64,000 nt of DNA from an uncultured Alphaproteobacteria bacterium (GTDB lineage Bacteria; Pseudomonadota; Alphaproteobacteria; Methylaequorales; Methylaequoraceae), in the NCBI GenBank assembly GCA_902522465.1, contig CABYVV010000004.1, positions 37,892 to 101,891 of the forward strand. The letters run 5' to 3'. A model generated the notes under the pieces. The model searched no databases and was not told the origin of the DNA. It was given only the letters and a program-made list of their open reading frames with translations. The number at the start of each line of letters is the position of its first letter. The stretch's first letter is position 1. Of this stretch, positions 37,187 through 45,523 are shown piece by piece. A program made the position numbers and the translations under genes.

Positions 37187-38476
37187 TTAACCATATATTT
37201 TTTTTTGAATTTTTTGAAGTTGATTTTCTTTTAATTTAAAATTAACAAGTAAATAAGCAGCTAAAATCTTAAGTAAAATTGGCGCCAAAGCGTAAGAAAT
37301 TGTTATAAAAAGTCTAACGTTTGTATTAATTTCACTATCTGTGTCAAAATCTAAAACCCCCATTACTCCAAATACAAAAATACTTACTAGTGCAAAAGCA
37401 AATTTATTTAGAAAGGTTATAATTGAAAAAAGTACACCGGAGATATCCTCACCAAATTTACTACGATGCCAATCAGTTATATCAGCCTGAATGGATGGTG
37501 GTATTATTAAATCGGCCCCAAGACAAAATCCAGTTATGCAAGAAATTATTATAAAAAACAAAAAATTGCCATCTTCTAAAAAAAATACCAAAAGAAAAAA
37601 TATTGCTGACAAAAGTAATGAAAGACTCCACACTTCTTTTTTTCCATATTTTTTACTAATAATCGTCCAACAAGGAACACCAATTATTGCAAATAAAAAG
37701 TAAAAAAACAAAGTTGTTTGTCTATTTGAATCATCACCGCCTAGAACATAAGTAATATAGAAAGCAAATAACACCATTGGAAATATATTTGCCAAATTGT
37801 TTACAACTAATACAAAAAAAATTTTGGAAAAATATATATTTTTTCTAAGGTTTTTTATAACTTTTTTAAATTTTATTTTTTTATCATTTTTTCTTTTATT
37901 TTCTGGAATCAAACCACAAAATAAAATCAGGCCTACTAAACCAAACAGTATGGCTATAAGAACTATATTTTCCAATAACATTTCATTACTAATACTAAAA
38001 AACATTGGGATACCAAGAGAGCAGAACAGTCCAAGTAGAATGAAAAATTCACGAGTTGCACTAAGCTTCGTTCTTAAGAAATAATTTTTTTCCAAATCAT
38101 ATCCAATCGATAAATAAGGAATTTGAAACATCGTCCAACCAAGATATAAAACAGAAAGCCAAACTAATAAAAATATCTCTTGATCTATTTCTTGTTTCAA
38201 AAAAAGTTGTGTAAGAGCCAGACCAGACAAAATTCCACCTATTAATAAATAAGCTTTTCTTGGAAAAAAATTTTTATCATTCAGCCACCCCACAAGTGGA
38301 TCTGTGATTACATCGATAAGCTTTGATAAAAAAATAATCATTCCAATTACTGAAATTTCAAAACCATGAACTTCTGCAAAAAAAGCAGGAAGCATAATCA
38401 TTACCGGAAAGGTAGGAATAGAAAATGCAAATGCTGGAAACGCATAAATAATATTTCTTAAAGAAATAGATTTCAA
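37187..38476 (-). CDS. MFS transporter (GPH/MelB-like)
   Basis: 429 residues and about twelve membrane helices. The MelB-type loop is visible: LSKLIDVITDPLVGWLNDK (about 50-68) and the second-half counterpart near CLGADLIIPPSIQADITDW. Cation-coupled sugar porters share these motifs, but within this cluster the protein more likely moves a lipid precursor or product. That substrate is inferred only from linkage. One base separates it from the CFA gene, so the two are coupled. Confidence 0.85.
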   Translation of the reverse strand: MKSISLRNIIYAFPAFAFSIPTFPVMIMLPAFFAEVHGFEISVIGMIIFLSKLIDVITDPLVGWLNDKNFFPRKAYLLIGGILSGLALTQLFLKQEIDQEIFLLVWLSVLYLGWTMFQIPYLSIGYDLEKNYFLRTKLSATREFFILLGLFCSLGIPMFFSISNEMLLENIVLIAILFGLVGLILFCGLIPENKRKNDKKIKFKKVIKNLRKNIYFSKIFFVLVVNNLANIFPMVLFAFYITYVLGGDDSNRQTTLFFYFLFAIIGVPCWTIISKKYGKKEVWSLSLLLSAIFFLLVFFLEDGNFLFFIIISCITGFCLGADLIIPPSIQADITDWHRSKFGEDISGVLFSIITFLNKFAFALVSIFVFGVMGVLDFDTDSEINTNVRLFITISYALAPILLKILAAYLLVNFKLKENQLQKIQKKIYG

Positions 38477-38477
38477 G

Positions 38478-39662
38478 CTAGACTTTCTTTATTAGAAATT
38501 GGCCAACATTGATATTACCAGATTTAAAACCTCCTTCACAATATCCTAAGTAATAGTTCCACAGCCTTTTAAAACTTTCACTAAAACCTAGGCTTTTTAT
38601 ACAGCCCCATGAATTCTCAAATGATTCAGACCATATTCTTATTGTTTTAGCATAGTCATTTCCAAACATTTTTTTATTTTTGATATGAAGGCCTCTTGAT
38701 GTTATTACTTTATTCATTTCCTCTACTGAGGGAAGCATACCACCCGGAAATATATAGGTTTGGATAAAATCTGGAAACTTTTTATATTTTTGAAAAAATT
38801 TATCCTCAATTGTAATTGTCTGAAGCCCTATGGATCCATCGGATTTTAGGTTTTTCTTTAAAACATCAAAGTATTTCGACCAGTATTTTTCACCAACTGC
38901 CTCAAACATTTCTATAGACACAATTTTATCATATTTACCGTTAATATTTCTGTAATCAAGAAGTTTTACTTCAACCTTATCTGTGAGCTTGTCATCGTAT
39001 ATTTTTTGCTTTGCTTTATCATACTGTTTTTTTGAAATTGTAATTGCTGTCACATTTGCTGAATATTTTTTTGCTAAAAAAGAGGAGAAACCTCCCCAAC
39101 CACATCCTATCTCAAGTATTTTGTCATTTTCTTTTACACCCGTAATATTTGCAAGATTCTCATATTTATTAATTTGGCCTTTATAAAGGTTATCCTCAGG
39201 ATCCTTAAACATAGCTGATGAATATGTCATTGATTCATCTAACCATTTTTCATAAAACGAATTACCTAGATCATAGTGAAAAGAAATATTCTTTTTAGAT
39301 CCGGACCTGCTATTTTTTTTTAAGTGATGCTTAAACCTTAAATACAAAATGGTGAACCATTTTCCTCTAACATATTTTGAGAATTCATGAAAATTTCTTG
39401 CACCCCACTCAAGAAAATCAGTGAGATTAGATGTTTCCCAATTTCCGTCAACGTAACTTTCAGCCCAACCAAGGTCACCTCTTAAAAAAAAATCACTAAT
39501 GCATTTCTCTTTTAATATTTTTATATTTGCTGCAGGTCCTGGAAGTTCTCCTTTAAAAGAAAATAAAGACTTATTATTCTTATAAACCTTTATTGAACCG
39601 TATTTACTTTGTGCTAATACATTTAAAAATAAATTTAACTTACTTTGAGTGTTAAAAATCAT
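38478..39662 (-). CDS. cyclopropane-fatty-acyl-phospholipid synthase-like methyltransferase
   Basis: 394 residues. It carries the SAM-binding motif EIGCGWGGFSSFLAKKY, the following ITISKKQYDKAK, the CFA signature SIEMFEAVGEKYW, and IQTYIFPGGMLPS. It methylates unsaturated acyl chains in membrane phospholipids using SAM. The family includes true cyclopropane synthases and the UfaM-type methylase that starts furan fatty-acid synthesis in Rhodobacter; the surrounding SDR, NTF2, DUF1365 and FAD-oxidoreductase genes fit the second group better than a stand-alone cfa. The substrate and product are therefore open. Confidence 0.88.
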   Translation of the reverse strand: MIFNTQSKLNLFLNVLAQSKYGSIKVYKNNKSLFSFKGELPGPAANIKILKEKCISDFFLRGDLGWAESYVDGNWETSNLTDFLEWGARNFHEFSKYVRGKWFTILYLRFKHHLKKNSRSGSKKNISFHYDLGNSFYEKWLDESMTYSSAMFKDPEDNLYKGQINKYENLANITGVKENDKILEIGCGWGGFSSFLAKKYSANVTAITISKKQYDKAKQKIYDDKLTDKVEVKLLDYRNINGKYDKIVSIEMFEAVGEKYWSKYFDVLKKNLKSDGSIGLQTITIEDKFFQKYKKFPDFIQTYIFPGGMLPSVEEMNKVITSRGLHIKNKKMFGNDYAKTIRIWSESFENSWGCIKSLGFSESFKRLWNYYLGYCEGGFKSGNINVGQFLIKKV

Positions 39663-39668
39663 TGATTA

Positions 39669-40421
39669 TCAGCCCTCTGAAAAAAAATTTTTTGGTTTTT
39701 TTGGTTTTTTTATATATGTTGCACCCTTTACAAAAAGTTTCAAGGCTTCTAAATGTATTGCAATTGTAACTTTGATATTTTGAAAAATATTACTAAAGAA
39801 TATCCTTAAGAGATTTTTATCATTCATTTCAACCGATCTTCCCCTAAATGATGCTTCGAATATTTTTTGATTATTTATATTATAATTTATAAACAAATTC
39901 ACAAAACTTCTATCAATATTGAAAGTAATAATATAATGGCCTTTTATATTAAAAAAAGGGGAAACATGAAATCTTTTTTTTACATTGTTTTGTTTATTTA
40001 TTTCACAATAGTATGAGTGTCTTTCTTTAAATGTGTTACTAACCTCATAAATTATTGCAGCGGCTTTATTTTTATCGTCAAAACCGACAAAAACTGTGAT
40101 GGGGTTAAATACATAACCTAAAATTCTGGGTAAACAAAAAGACTTAATATCATAAATATTTTTTTTTCCTTTTTGTAAAAATTTTTTTTTCAATAATTGA
40201 CATGTATTTTTTGATTTTTTACCTACCTCACCATGATCTTTGTCGTAGAATGAAAATAAAGTAAATCTATTTTTTTTAAAAAATTTAAATTTTTGTTTAA
40301 AGTTCAATGAAAACCAAAAATAACAAAAACGATAATTAAATGAATGAGTGAAAGGTTTATACCTTGTATGTGAAACAATACCCTCAAATAACGTATCGTT
40401 AATGTTGTTAATTTTTTTCAT
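39669..40421 (-). CDS. DUF1365 family protein
   Basis: 250 residues. The family opening is clear: LFEGIVSHTRYKPFTHSFNY, followed by ILGYVFNPITVFVGFD, AIIYEVSNTFKERHSYY and FHVSPFFNIKGHY. It has no signal peptide. The biochemical role is unknown, but the gene nearly always lies between a FAD amine-oxidase-like gene and a CFA-like methylase, as here, and acts in the same lipid pathway. It overlaps the upstream FAD gene by ATGA and is 6 bases from the methylase gene. Confidence 0.92.
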   Translation of the reverse strand: MKKINNINDTLFEGIVSHTRYKPFTHSFNYRFCYFWFSLNFKQKFKFFKKNRFTLFSFYDKDHGEVGKKSKNTCQLLKKKFLQKGKKNIYDIKSFCLPRILGYVFNPITVFVGFDDKNKAAAIIYEVSNTFKERHSYYCEINKQNNVKKRFHVSPFFNIKGHYIITFNIDRSFVNLFINYNINNQKIFEASFRGRSVEMNDKNLLRIFFSNIFQNIKVTIAIHLEALKLFVKGATYIKKPKKPKNFFSEG

Positions 40422-41665
40422 TGTTTTCTTTTTAATATTCTTTTAACAACATGCAATGCGGAAGTAATTCCATCCTCATGAAAACCATAACCTAGGTATG
40501 CTCCACAAAACCATATATTTTTATTACCTTGTATTTTTGTTATTTTTTTTTGATTTTCAAATGTATTCAAATCAAACAATGGATGATCATAATAAATTTT
40601 TTTAAAAATTTTTTCCTTAGACGGTAAAATAGAGGGATTAAGAGAAACAAAAATATTCAAATTAGTATTCAGTTTTTGAAGCTTATTCATCCAATAAGTA
40701 ACGTTTACTCCCTTTTTATTAGTTTTATTTTCAATATAGTTCCAGCTTGACCATGCATTTCTAGATTCTGGCATTAGTTTTGTGTCAGAATGTACATAAA
40801 CCCTATTTTTGGTATACCTTATATCTTCAAACATCTTTTTTTCGTCTTTTTTCAAATTGATTATTTTTTTTACCTGATCTGAATGAACTGCAATTACAAG
40901 ATGGTCATATTCTTTTTTTTTACCTTTCACATCAAGAAAAATCTTATTTTCTTTGCTATATAAGAATTTTACAGAGCTGTTTTTAAAAGCTGAGATATTT
41001 TTTGACTCAAGAATTTTTTCCACATAGTTTTTACTTCCATCCAAAACAGTTCTCCATTTTGGACGATTAATAATTTTAAGAAGTCCGTGATTTACAAAAA
41101 ACATTACAAACTTCTCAAATGGATATTTTTTTATTTCATTGATTTCTGAGGACCAAATGCTCGCTGCCATAGGATAAAGATGTTTGTATTTGTAATAATC
41201 AGAATAGTTTTTTAAATCCAAATATTCTTGAATTGTATAATTTTTATATTTTTTAATATGCTTTTTAGCTAACAAATTAAAAGAAACAATTTCACACAAC
41301 ATTCTCCAAAAATTAAAATTTAGTAAATTTTTCTTTTGAGAAAATAATGATGATAAATTAGTTCCTGAATATTCGATATTATCAATCTTATTTGAAACAG
41401 CAAAGGACATATCACTTTCATAAGATTTAATATTTAACTCCTCAAAGAGTTTACATAGATTTGGATAGTTAATTTCGTTGAATACAATAAAACCAGAATC
41501 AACATTAATAATTTTTCCTTTATATTTGATTGTTTGTGTGTGGGTATGTCCACCAAAATAGTCGTTTTTTTCATAAAGATCTACTTTATAAGTCTTAGAC
41601 AAATAATACGCGCATGATAGACCTGATATACCACTACCAACTACAGCAATTTTAAAATTCCTCAT
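40418..41665 (-). CDS. NAD(P)/FAD-dependent oxidoreductase (amine-oxidase-like) of the CFA cluster
   Basis: 415 residues. The N-terminal FAD motif is AVVGSGISGLSCAYYLSK, followed by YEKNDYFGGHTHT and VDSGFIVFNEINYPNL, the pattern of the amine-oxidase/desaturase-like proteins found beside DUF1365 and CFA-like genes. The end CGAYLGYGFHEDGITSALHV is the second FAD contact. In Rhodobacter the homologous cluster member is implicated in adding a double bond to a methylated acyl chain (UfaD, from memory). It is the first gene of the leftward operon. Confidence 0.87.
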   Translation of the reverse strand: MRNFKIAVVGSGISGLSCAYYLSKTYKVDLYEKNDYFGGHTHTQTIKYKGKIINVDSGFIVFNEINYPNLCKLFEELNIKSYESDMSFAVSNKIDNIEYSGTNLSSLFSQKKNLLNFNFWRMLCEIVSFNLLAKKHIKKYKNYTIQEYLDLKNYSDYYKYKHLYPMAASIWSSEINEIKKYPFEKFVMFFVNHGLLKIINRPKWRTVLDGSKNYVEKILESKNISAFKNSSVKFLYSKENKIFLDVKGKKKEYDHLVIAVHSDQVKKIINLKKDEKKMFEDIRYTKNRVYVHSDTKLMPESRNAWSSWNYIENKTNKKGVNVTYWMNKLQKLNTNLNIFVSLNPSILPSKEKIFKKIYYDHPLFDLNTFENQKKITKIQGNKNIWFCGAYLGYGFHEDGITSALHVVKRILKRKQ

Positions 41666-41720
41666 AAAATAATATTATGAGAAAAAAAAGGAAATTAAAT
41701 TAAAAAAATCAATATATTGT

Positions 41721-41749
41721 TTGACTTTCTTAACTCATTACTATATATT
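41721..41749 (+). promoter_or_regulatory. strong sigma-70-like promoter of a short transcription unit
   Basis: TTGACT at 41721-41726, exactly 17 bases, then TATATT at 41744-41749. A transcript would start near 41756 and reach the terminator at 41847-41876, giving an RNA of about 120 bases. No annotated-size gene lies between, so the promoter serves a small RNA or a very small protein. Confidence 0.6.
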
Positions 41750-41766
41750 GATATTGAGCTAGAATA

Positions 41767-41838
41767 ATGATAACAAAATTTTGTGCAATAACATTCTCAT
41801 CAACTTTTTTGTTATTACTAGTTTCAAGTCTATTTTAA
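41767..41838 (+). ncRNA. short transcription unit: small RNA or 23-residue hydrophobic peptide
   Basis: Between a near-consensus promoter and a strong terminator lies one small frame, ATG 41767 to TAA 41838, encoding 23 residues: a short N-terminus (MITKFCAITFSS) and then a leucine-rich hydrophobic end. It could be a single-helix membrane peptide, or the frame could be chance within a regulatory RNA of about 120 bases. There is no clear ribosome site before the ATG, which slightly favours the RNA. It lies between the fatty-acid cluster and the envelope module, so regulation of either is a natural guess. Confidence 0.45.
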
Positions 41839-41846
41839 TTTCCTCC

Positions 41847-41876
41847 AATAAAACCCTGGTTTACCAGGGTTTTATT
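41847..41876. terminator. bidirectional rho-independent terminator
   Basis: A perfect 13-bp stem (arms 41847-41859 and 41864-41876) with a TTTA loop and a GC-rich core ACCCTGG/CCAGGGT. The outer arm parts give T-rich tails in both directions (TTTTATTGTTT on the plus strand). It ends the short rightward transcript and, on the minus strand, overlaps the stop codon of the small leftward gene at 41872. Confidence 0.88.
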
Positions 41877-42045
41877 GTTTCCTGTAAATTTCTAGCCAAT
41901 AAGATGATAATTGCTTGTTGACAATTACATTTCCTGTCTGAGATAATAATTCTGAAGTATTATAGTTTTCTAAGTCTTTTTTAAAGGAAAACTTTGATTT
42001 TGATTCATTTCTATCAAAACGAAGATTTTGGATTAAACTTAGCAT
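41872..42045 (-). CDS. small hypothetical protein (57 residues)
   Basis: ATG at 42045 (MLSLIQNLRFDRNESKSK) to TAA at 41872. The composition is protein-like, with a hydrophilic helix and a C-terminal NKQLSSYWLEIYRKQ. It lies 30 bases downstream of another small gene on the same strand, and the bidirectional terminator sits exactly at its stop codon. These two facts support a real gene. I do not recognise a family and no membrane segment is present. The alternative is an untranslated tail of the PAP2 operon. Confidence 0.5.
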   Translation of the reverse strand: MLSLIQNLRFDRNESKSKFSFKKDLENYNTSELLSQTGNVIVNKQLSSYWLEIYRKQ

Positions 42046-42075
42046 ACTCAAGAAAACGACTCATTACAAAATTGT

Positions 42076-42387
42076 TTAATCTTTTCTCAAAAAATGTTGT
42101 CTAAATTCACAAACGGCGGTGAAGTAGGGATCTCCCTTTCTAGGGGATGTCGAAACTATTTCTTTCCTAATATCACAATGCTCAGCAATCATTGAATTTA
42201 ATAAATGACCAGCATTTAGAAATTCTGAATGAATTGCAATAAAAATATTATCAGAATTTTTACATCTATTTAATTGCTGCTTAAGTTCTCCTTGCTGAGT
42301 TCCTTTATTATATATTACTTTACACCAATGAGCTCCTTCAACCTCAATCATAAAAAGTAAAAAAAAAATTATGATGCCGTACTTCAT
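42076..42387 (-). CDS. small exported hypothetical protein
   Basis: About 103 residues. A signal peptide (MKYGIIIFFLLFMIEVEGA) is followed by a compact domain with four cysteines (AHWCKV, NRCKNSD, AEHCDIRK, VCEFRQ) that could form two disulfides in the periplasm. I do not recognise a named family. I use the ATG at 42387, which overlaps the PAP2 stop codon by ATGA, rather than the TTG at 42402. Coupling to the PAP2 phosphatase suggests a role in the envelope module. Confidence 0.7.
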   Translation of the reverse strand: MKYGIIIFFLLFMIEVEGAHWCKVIYNKGTQQGELKQQLNRCKNSDNIFIAIHSEFLNAGHLLNSMIAEHCDIRKEIVSTSPRKGDPYFTAVCEFRQHFLRKD

Positions 42388-43160
42388 ATGAATATTCTCC
42401 AATACATTAATCTAAAAAGATCTTTAAAATTAACATTATATCTTTTTTTTATTTTTTCGACCTCTTCTCTGTAAAAATTATTATAAAGAATTATCGGTAC
42501 AATTGAGCCCAAATAAGCTCCTGCTATTAGATCACTAGGAAAATGCATTGACATAAATATCCTAGACAAACCCATCAGAATTGCCAGTACTAGGATAAAT
42601 AAAGTATATCTATTAAAATAAATAATAATCAAAATAGCTATAGTGAATGCCGCCTGTGTATGTCCAGACGGAAAAGAACTGACTTTATGCTCGATGTTAA
42701 AAAAATTTATCCTACTGTAGCCCTCTAAAAAAAAATACTTTGGTCTAGATACACCTAAAATATATTTAAAAATGTTACAAAGTATACCTGCTAAAGCTAA
42801 AGATAAGATAAAGTGTTTGCAAACAAGAGAGAGAAAATTAAATAATGAAATAATCTTTTTAAAACTAAATTGAGTGTTTTTCTTTATAACCTCTAACTTA
42901 TTTTCATTAGATATGATTCGTTTAATATTAATATTTATAAATAGAATTAAAGTGCAAATTAGAATTAAATTCAAAGGATCAAAAACATCTGACAAAGGGT
43001 CTATAACTTCTTGAAAAAAAATAAAAAATAAACCGTGAAATGATCTAGAATACTGAAAAATTATGATATCCAAAAAATTAAAAAAAATAATTACAATCAT
43101 AAGAATAAGAAAGAAAAATCTATATGACGTCAAAAAAACTAATTCATTAAAATTTCTCAT
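42384..43160 (-). CDS. PAP2-family membrane phosphatase (possible lipid A phosphatase)
   Basis: 258 residues with about six membrane segments and the three PAP2 motifs: KYILGVSRP, FPSGHT, and SRIFMSMHFPSDLIAG with the catalytic His. Members remove phosphate from lipids at the periplasmic face: undecaprenyl pyrophosphate, phosphatidate, or lipid A (LpxE/LpxF). The neighbouring GT39, GT2 and LAB_N genes favour lipid A or a polyprenyl carrier as substrate, but this is context only. It lies 3 bases from the GT39 gene and overlaps the small exported protein gene. Confidence 0.88.
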   Translation of the reverse strand: MRNFNELVFLTSYRFFFLILMIVIIFFNFLDIIIFQYSRSFHGLFFIFFQEVIDPLSDVFDPLNLILICTLILFININIKRIISNENKLEVIKKNTQFSFKKIISLFNFLSLVCKHFILSLALAGILCNIFKYILGVSRPKYFFLEGYSRINFFNIEHKVSSFPSGHTQAAFTIAILIIIYFNRYTLFILVLAILMGLSRIFMSMHFPSDLIAGAYLGSIVPIILYNNFYREEVEKIKKRYNVNFKDLFRLMYWRIFI

Positions 43161-43163
43161 AAT

Positions 43164-44768
43164 TTAATTCTGGTATATCTGGAATTTTATTTCTTTACCT
43201 TTTGAATAATTAAATCCTTCAAATTCCTCTACTAGATTAAAACTTTTAAACTTATTTCTACTTTCAAATTTTCTACTATTAGCTGTTGTCATTATAAATA
43301 AAATATTTTTATTATTTATATCCTCACTTGTAAGATCATTAAAAGATATATCATTCAATGATAAGTGAGATGTAAGAAATAATAAGCTGGGTTCATTAAA
43401 ACCTATGGTAAAAACATGATCAAACTTTTTTTCATTAATAATATTTTCAATTTTTTGCGAAATCCAAAGCTTTTCCATTCGTGGTATTAGAAAAAAAACT
43501 AATGTTAAATATGTTGACAATTGATATAACCCGCTAAATACCATAACCTTTTTAATATTTTTTTTAAGTCTAAGTACTAATAGCAATGTTATAAAAGAAA
43601 TATTAAAAATAATGACAAGTAACAAAGTAGTGTCAATTATATGATATTCATAAACCGCATAAAAAATAAGTCCAGTTATTACAATAGGATATAATATTAA
43701 TGATATTATTGAAGAGTTTAATTCTAATTCATCAAAATTTTTATCCACAATAAATTTAGATATTATTATGCTTAATGGAAGATAGGATGGATAAACATAA
43801 TGAGGTAATTTTGTTGGTATTAATTCAAAAATAAAAAAAGGTAACAAAAAACTTACCATCAAAAATAATTTATAATCGTTTGTTTTAAAAATATTTGAAA
43901 ATTTCGATTTAATATCTTTTAAGAAATTTAAAAAGAAAATCGATGCTGGCCAAAAAAAAATGAATATTAGAATTGAGTAATATCCAGGAGGAAAACCATG
44001 AGATTCTTGTCCAGATTTAATCTTATTAAAAAGGTCATTTCCAATGGATTCATGCCAAAAAACACCTTCTGATTTAATGTTAATTAATACGAACCAAGGA
44101 ATTGAAATTAATAAGAATATTAAAAATGGCACTAAAGACCAAACTAAACCAAAAAGATTCCTTTTTTTTATTACAGAAAATAAAAGCAAGGGTATTAAAG
44201 TAAAAATAATGATAATTGGTCCCTTAGTCAATATTCCTAGGGCTATACAAATCCAAAAAAAATAAATTTCTAATTTACTTATTTTGTTTAATTTTACGGT
44301 TTTATAAAGAATTAAGTTGCAAATGGTTATAAATAAAAAAAGCAAAGCATCTGTTTTCGATTGATGAATCTCAGAGATTGTTAGTAAACTTATTGTTAAA
44401 AAAAATACAGATGTAAAGACTACAATCGGAGTTTCAATTTTCTTGAAATAAAAATAGAAAAATATCATAGAAAGAAAAAAACTTAGCACCGAAGGCAATC
44501 TATAAATCCAAATTTCGGTAAATGGATATGAGCCTAACAATTTATTTGAAAACACTTGTGCCCAATAAATTCCAATTGGCTTTTTGTATCGAGTTTCATC
44601 GACCATTTTTATATCAATGTACTCTTTTTCAATTAACATTGTCTTTGAGGCAGTTACAAACCTCGCTTCATCTCTATCCATTACTGGAAGATCAAATATC
44701 CCCTGAAAATAAATAAAGCAGCAAAAAAATAAAAAAAGTAGAAATTTTTTATCTAAAGAGAAATTCAT
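43164..44768 (-). CDS. GT39 family membrane glycosyltransferase (ArnT-like)
   Basis: 534 residues, about twelve membrane helices. The first periplasmic loop carries the ArnT/PMT pattern VMDRDEARFVTASKTML (acidic DRDEAR) and later KKPIGIYW, as in polyprenyl-phosphate-sugar transferases. A soluble C-terminal part begins near residue 440. ArnT moves aminoarabinose, and Rgt relatives move galacturonic acid, from a polyprenyl phosphate to lipid A or core. The divergently placed GT2 and LAB_N genes would make the donor. The sugar is not readable. Confidence 0.86.
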   Translation of the reverse strand: MNFSLDKKFLLFLFFCCFIYFQGIFDLPVMDRDEARFVTASKTMLIEKEYIDIKMVDETRYKKPIGIYWAQVFSNKLLGSYPFTEIWIYRLPSVLSFFLSMIFFYFYFKKIETPIVVFTSVFFLTISLLTISEIHQSKTDALLFLFITICNLILYKTVKLNKISKLEIYFFWICIALGILTKGPIIIIFTLIPLLLFSVIKKRNLFGLVWSLVPFLIFLLISIPWFVLINIKSEGVFWHESIGNDLFNKIKSGQESHGFPPGYYSILIFIFFWPASIFFLNFLKDIKSKFSNIFKTNDYKLFLMVSFLLPFFIFELIPTKLPHYVYPSYLPLSIIISKFIVDKNFDELELNSSIISLILYPIVITGLIFYAVYEYHIIDTTLLLVIIFNISFITLLLVLRLKKNIKKVMVFSGLYQLSTYLTLVFFLIPRMEKLWISQKIENIINEKKFDHVFTIGFNEPSLLFLTSHLSLNDISFNDLTSEDINNKNILFIMTTANSRKFESRNKFKSFNLVEEFEGFNYSKGKEIKFQIYQN

Positions 44769-44818
44769 TGCTTAATATTCATACTAGATTAGATTTAAAA
44801 TCTATCATATCATTCAAA

Positions 44819-45523
44819 ATGAAAAATATTAGTATTATAATTCCAATTTTTAATGAATCTGAATCAATCTTTAAATTAATTGACGAAATATTTTCAGAAT
44901 ATAAAAAAAGACCTCCAGAAGTTATAATAGTGAATGATGGAAGTACTGATGATTTTGTAAATAAAGTAAATACAATAAAAGAAAAAGTTTGTATTTATTC
45001 TCATAAAAGTAATCTTGGAAAATGTAGAGCAATGTTAACAGGAATCAAAAAAGCTAAAAACGAGTTAATATGTGTAATTGATGGTGATGGACAGAATCCA
45101 CCTTACGAAATAAAAAAATTGATAAATAAGTGGGAAAACATCGACTCAAGGTATAAAAATAAATTTTTGATTTGCGGTAACAGAAAAAATAGACAAGATA
45201 ATATTAAAAAAAAAATTAGCTCTAGAATAGCAAACTCAGTTAGAAGATTCATACTTAATGATGACTGTATTGACACAGCTTGTGCACTAAAAGTTTTTTT
45301 AAAGTCAAATTATCTAAGTATAACTTATTTTAAAAATATGCATCGATTTTTACCAGCTCTTTTTAAATTGAAGGGATGTAAAATTTTTAATGTTCTTATA
45401 GAAGACAGACCAAGAACTGCTGGAAAATCAAAATATAATTTTAATAATAGGTTTTGGGTGGGTATTATAGACTTAATTAAAGTATGGAAACTAATTAAAA
45501 AGGAGAACAAAGATGGAAAATGA
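44819..45523 (+). CDS. polyprenyl-phosphate glycosyltransferase (GT2, DPM1/ArnC/RgtE-like)
   Basis: 234 residues. The GT-A pattern is clear: SIIIPIFNESESIFKLID, EVIIVNDGSTDD, and the catalytic CVIDGDGQNPP (DXD region). It ends RPRTAGKSKYNFNNR, the conserved region of polyprenyl-phosphate sugar synthases. There are no C-terminal membrane helices, so membrane attachment probably comes from the next gene. I chose the ATG at 44819 (MKNISIIIP); a start at 44768 would add an unusual extension. It overlaps the LAB_N gene by 11 bases. Confidence 0.88.
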   Translation: MKNISIIIPIFNESESIFKLIDEIFSEYKKRPPEVIIVNDGSTDDFVNKVNTIKEKVCIYSHKSNLGKCRAMLTGIKKAKNELICVIDGDGQNPPYEIKKLINKWENIDSRYKNKFLICGNRKNRQDNIKKKISSRIANSVRRFILNDDCIDTACALKVFLKSNYLSITYFKNMHRFLPALFKLKGCKIFNVLIEDRPRTAGKSKYNFNNRFWVGIIDLIKVWKLIKKENKDGK

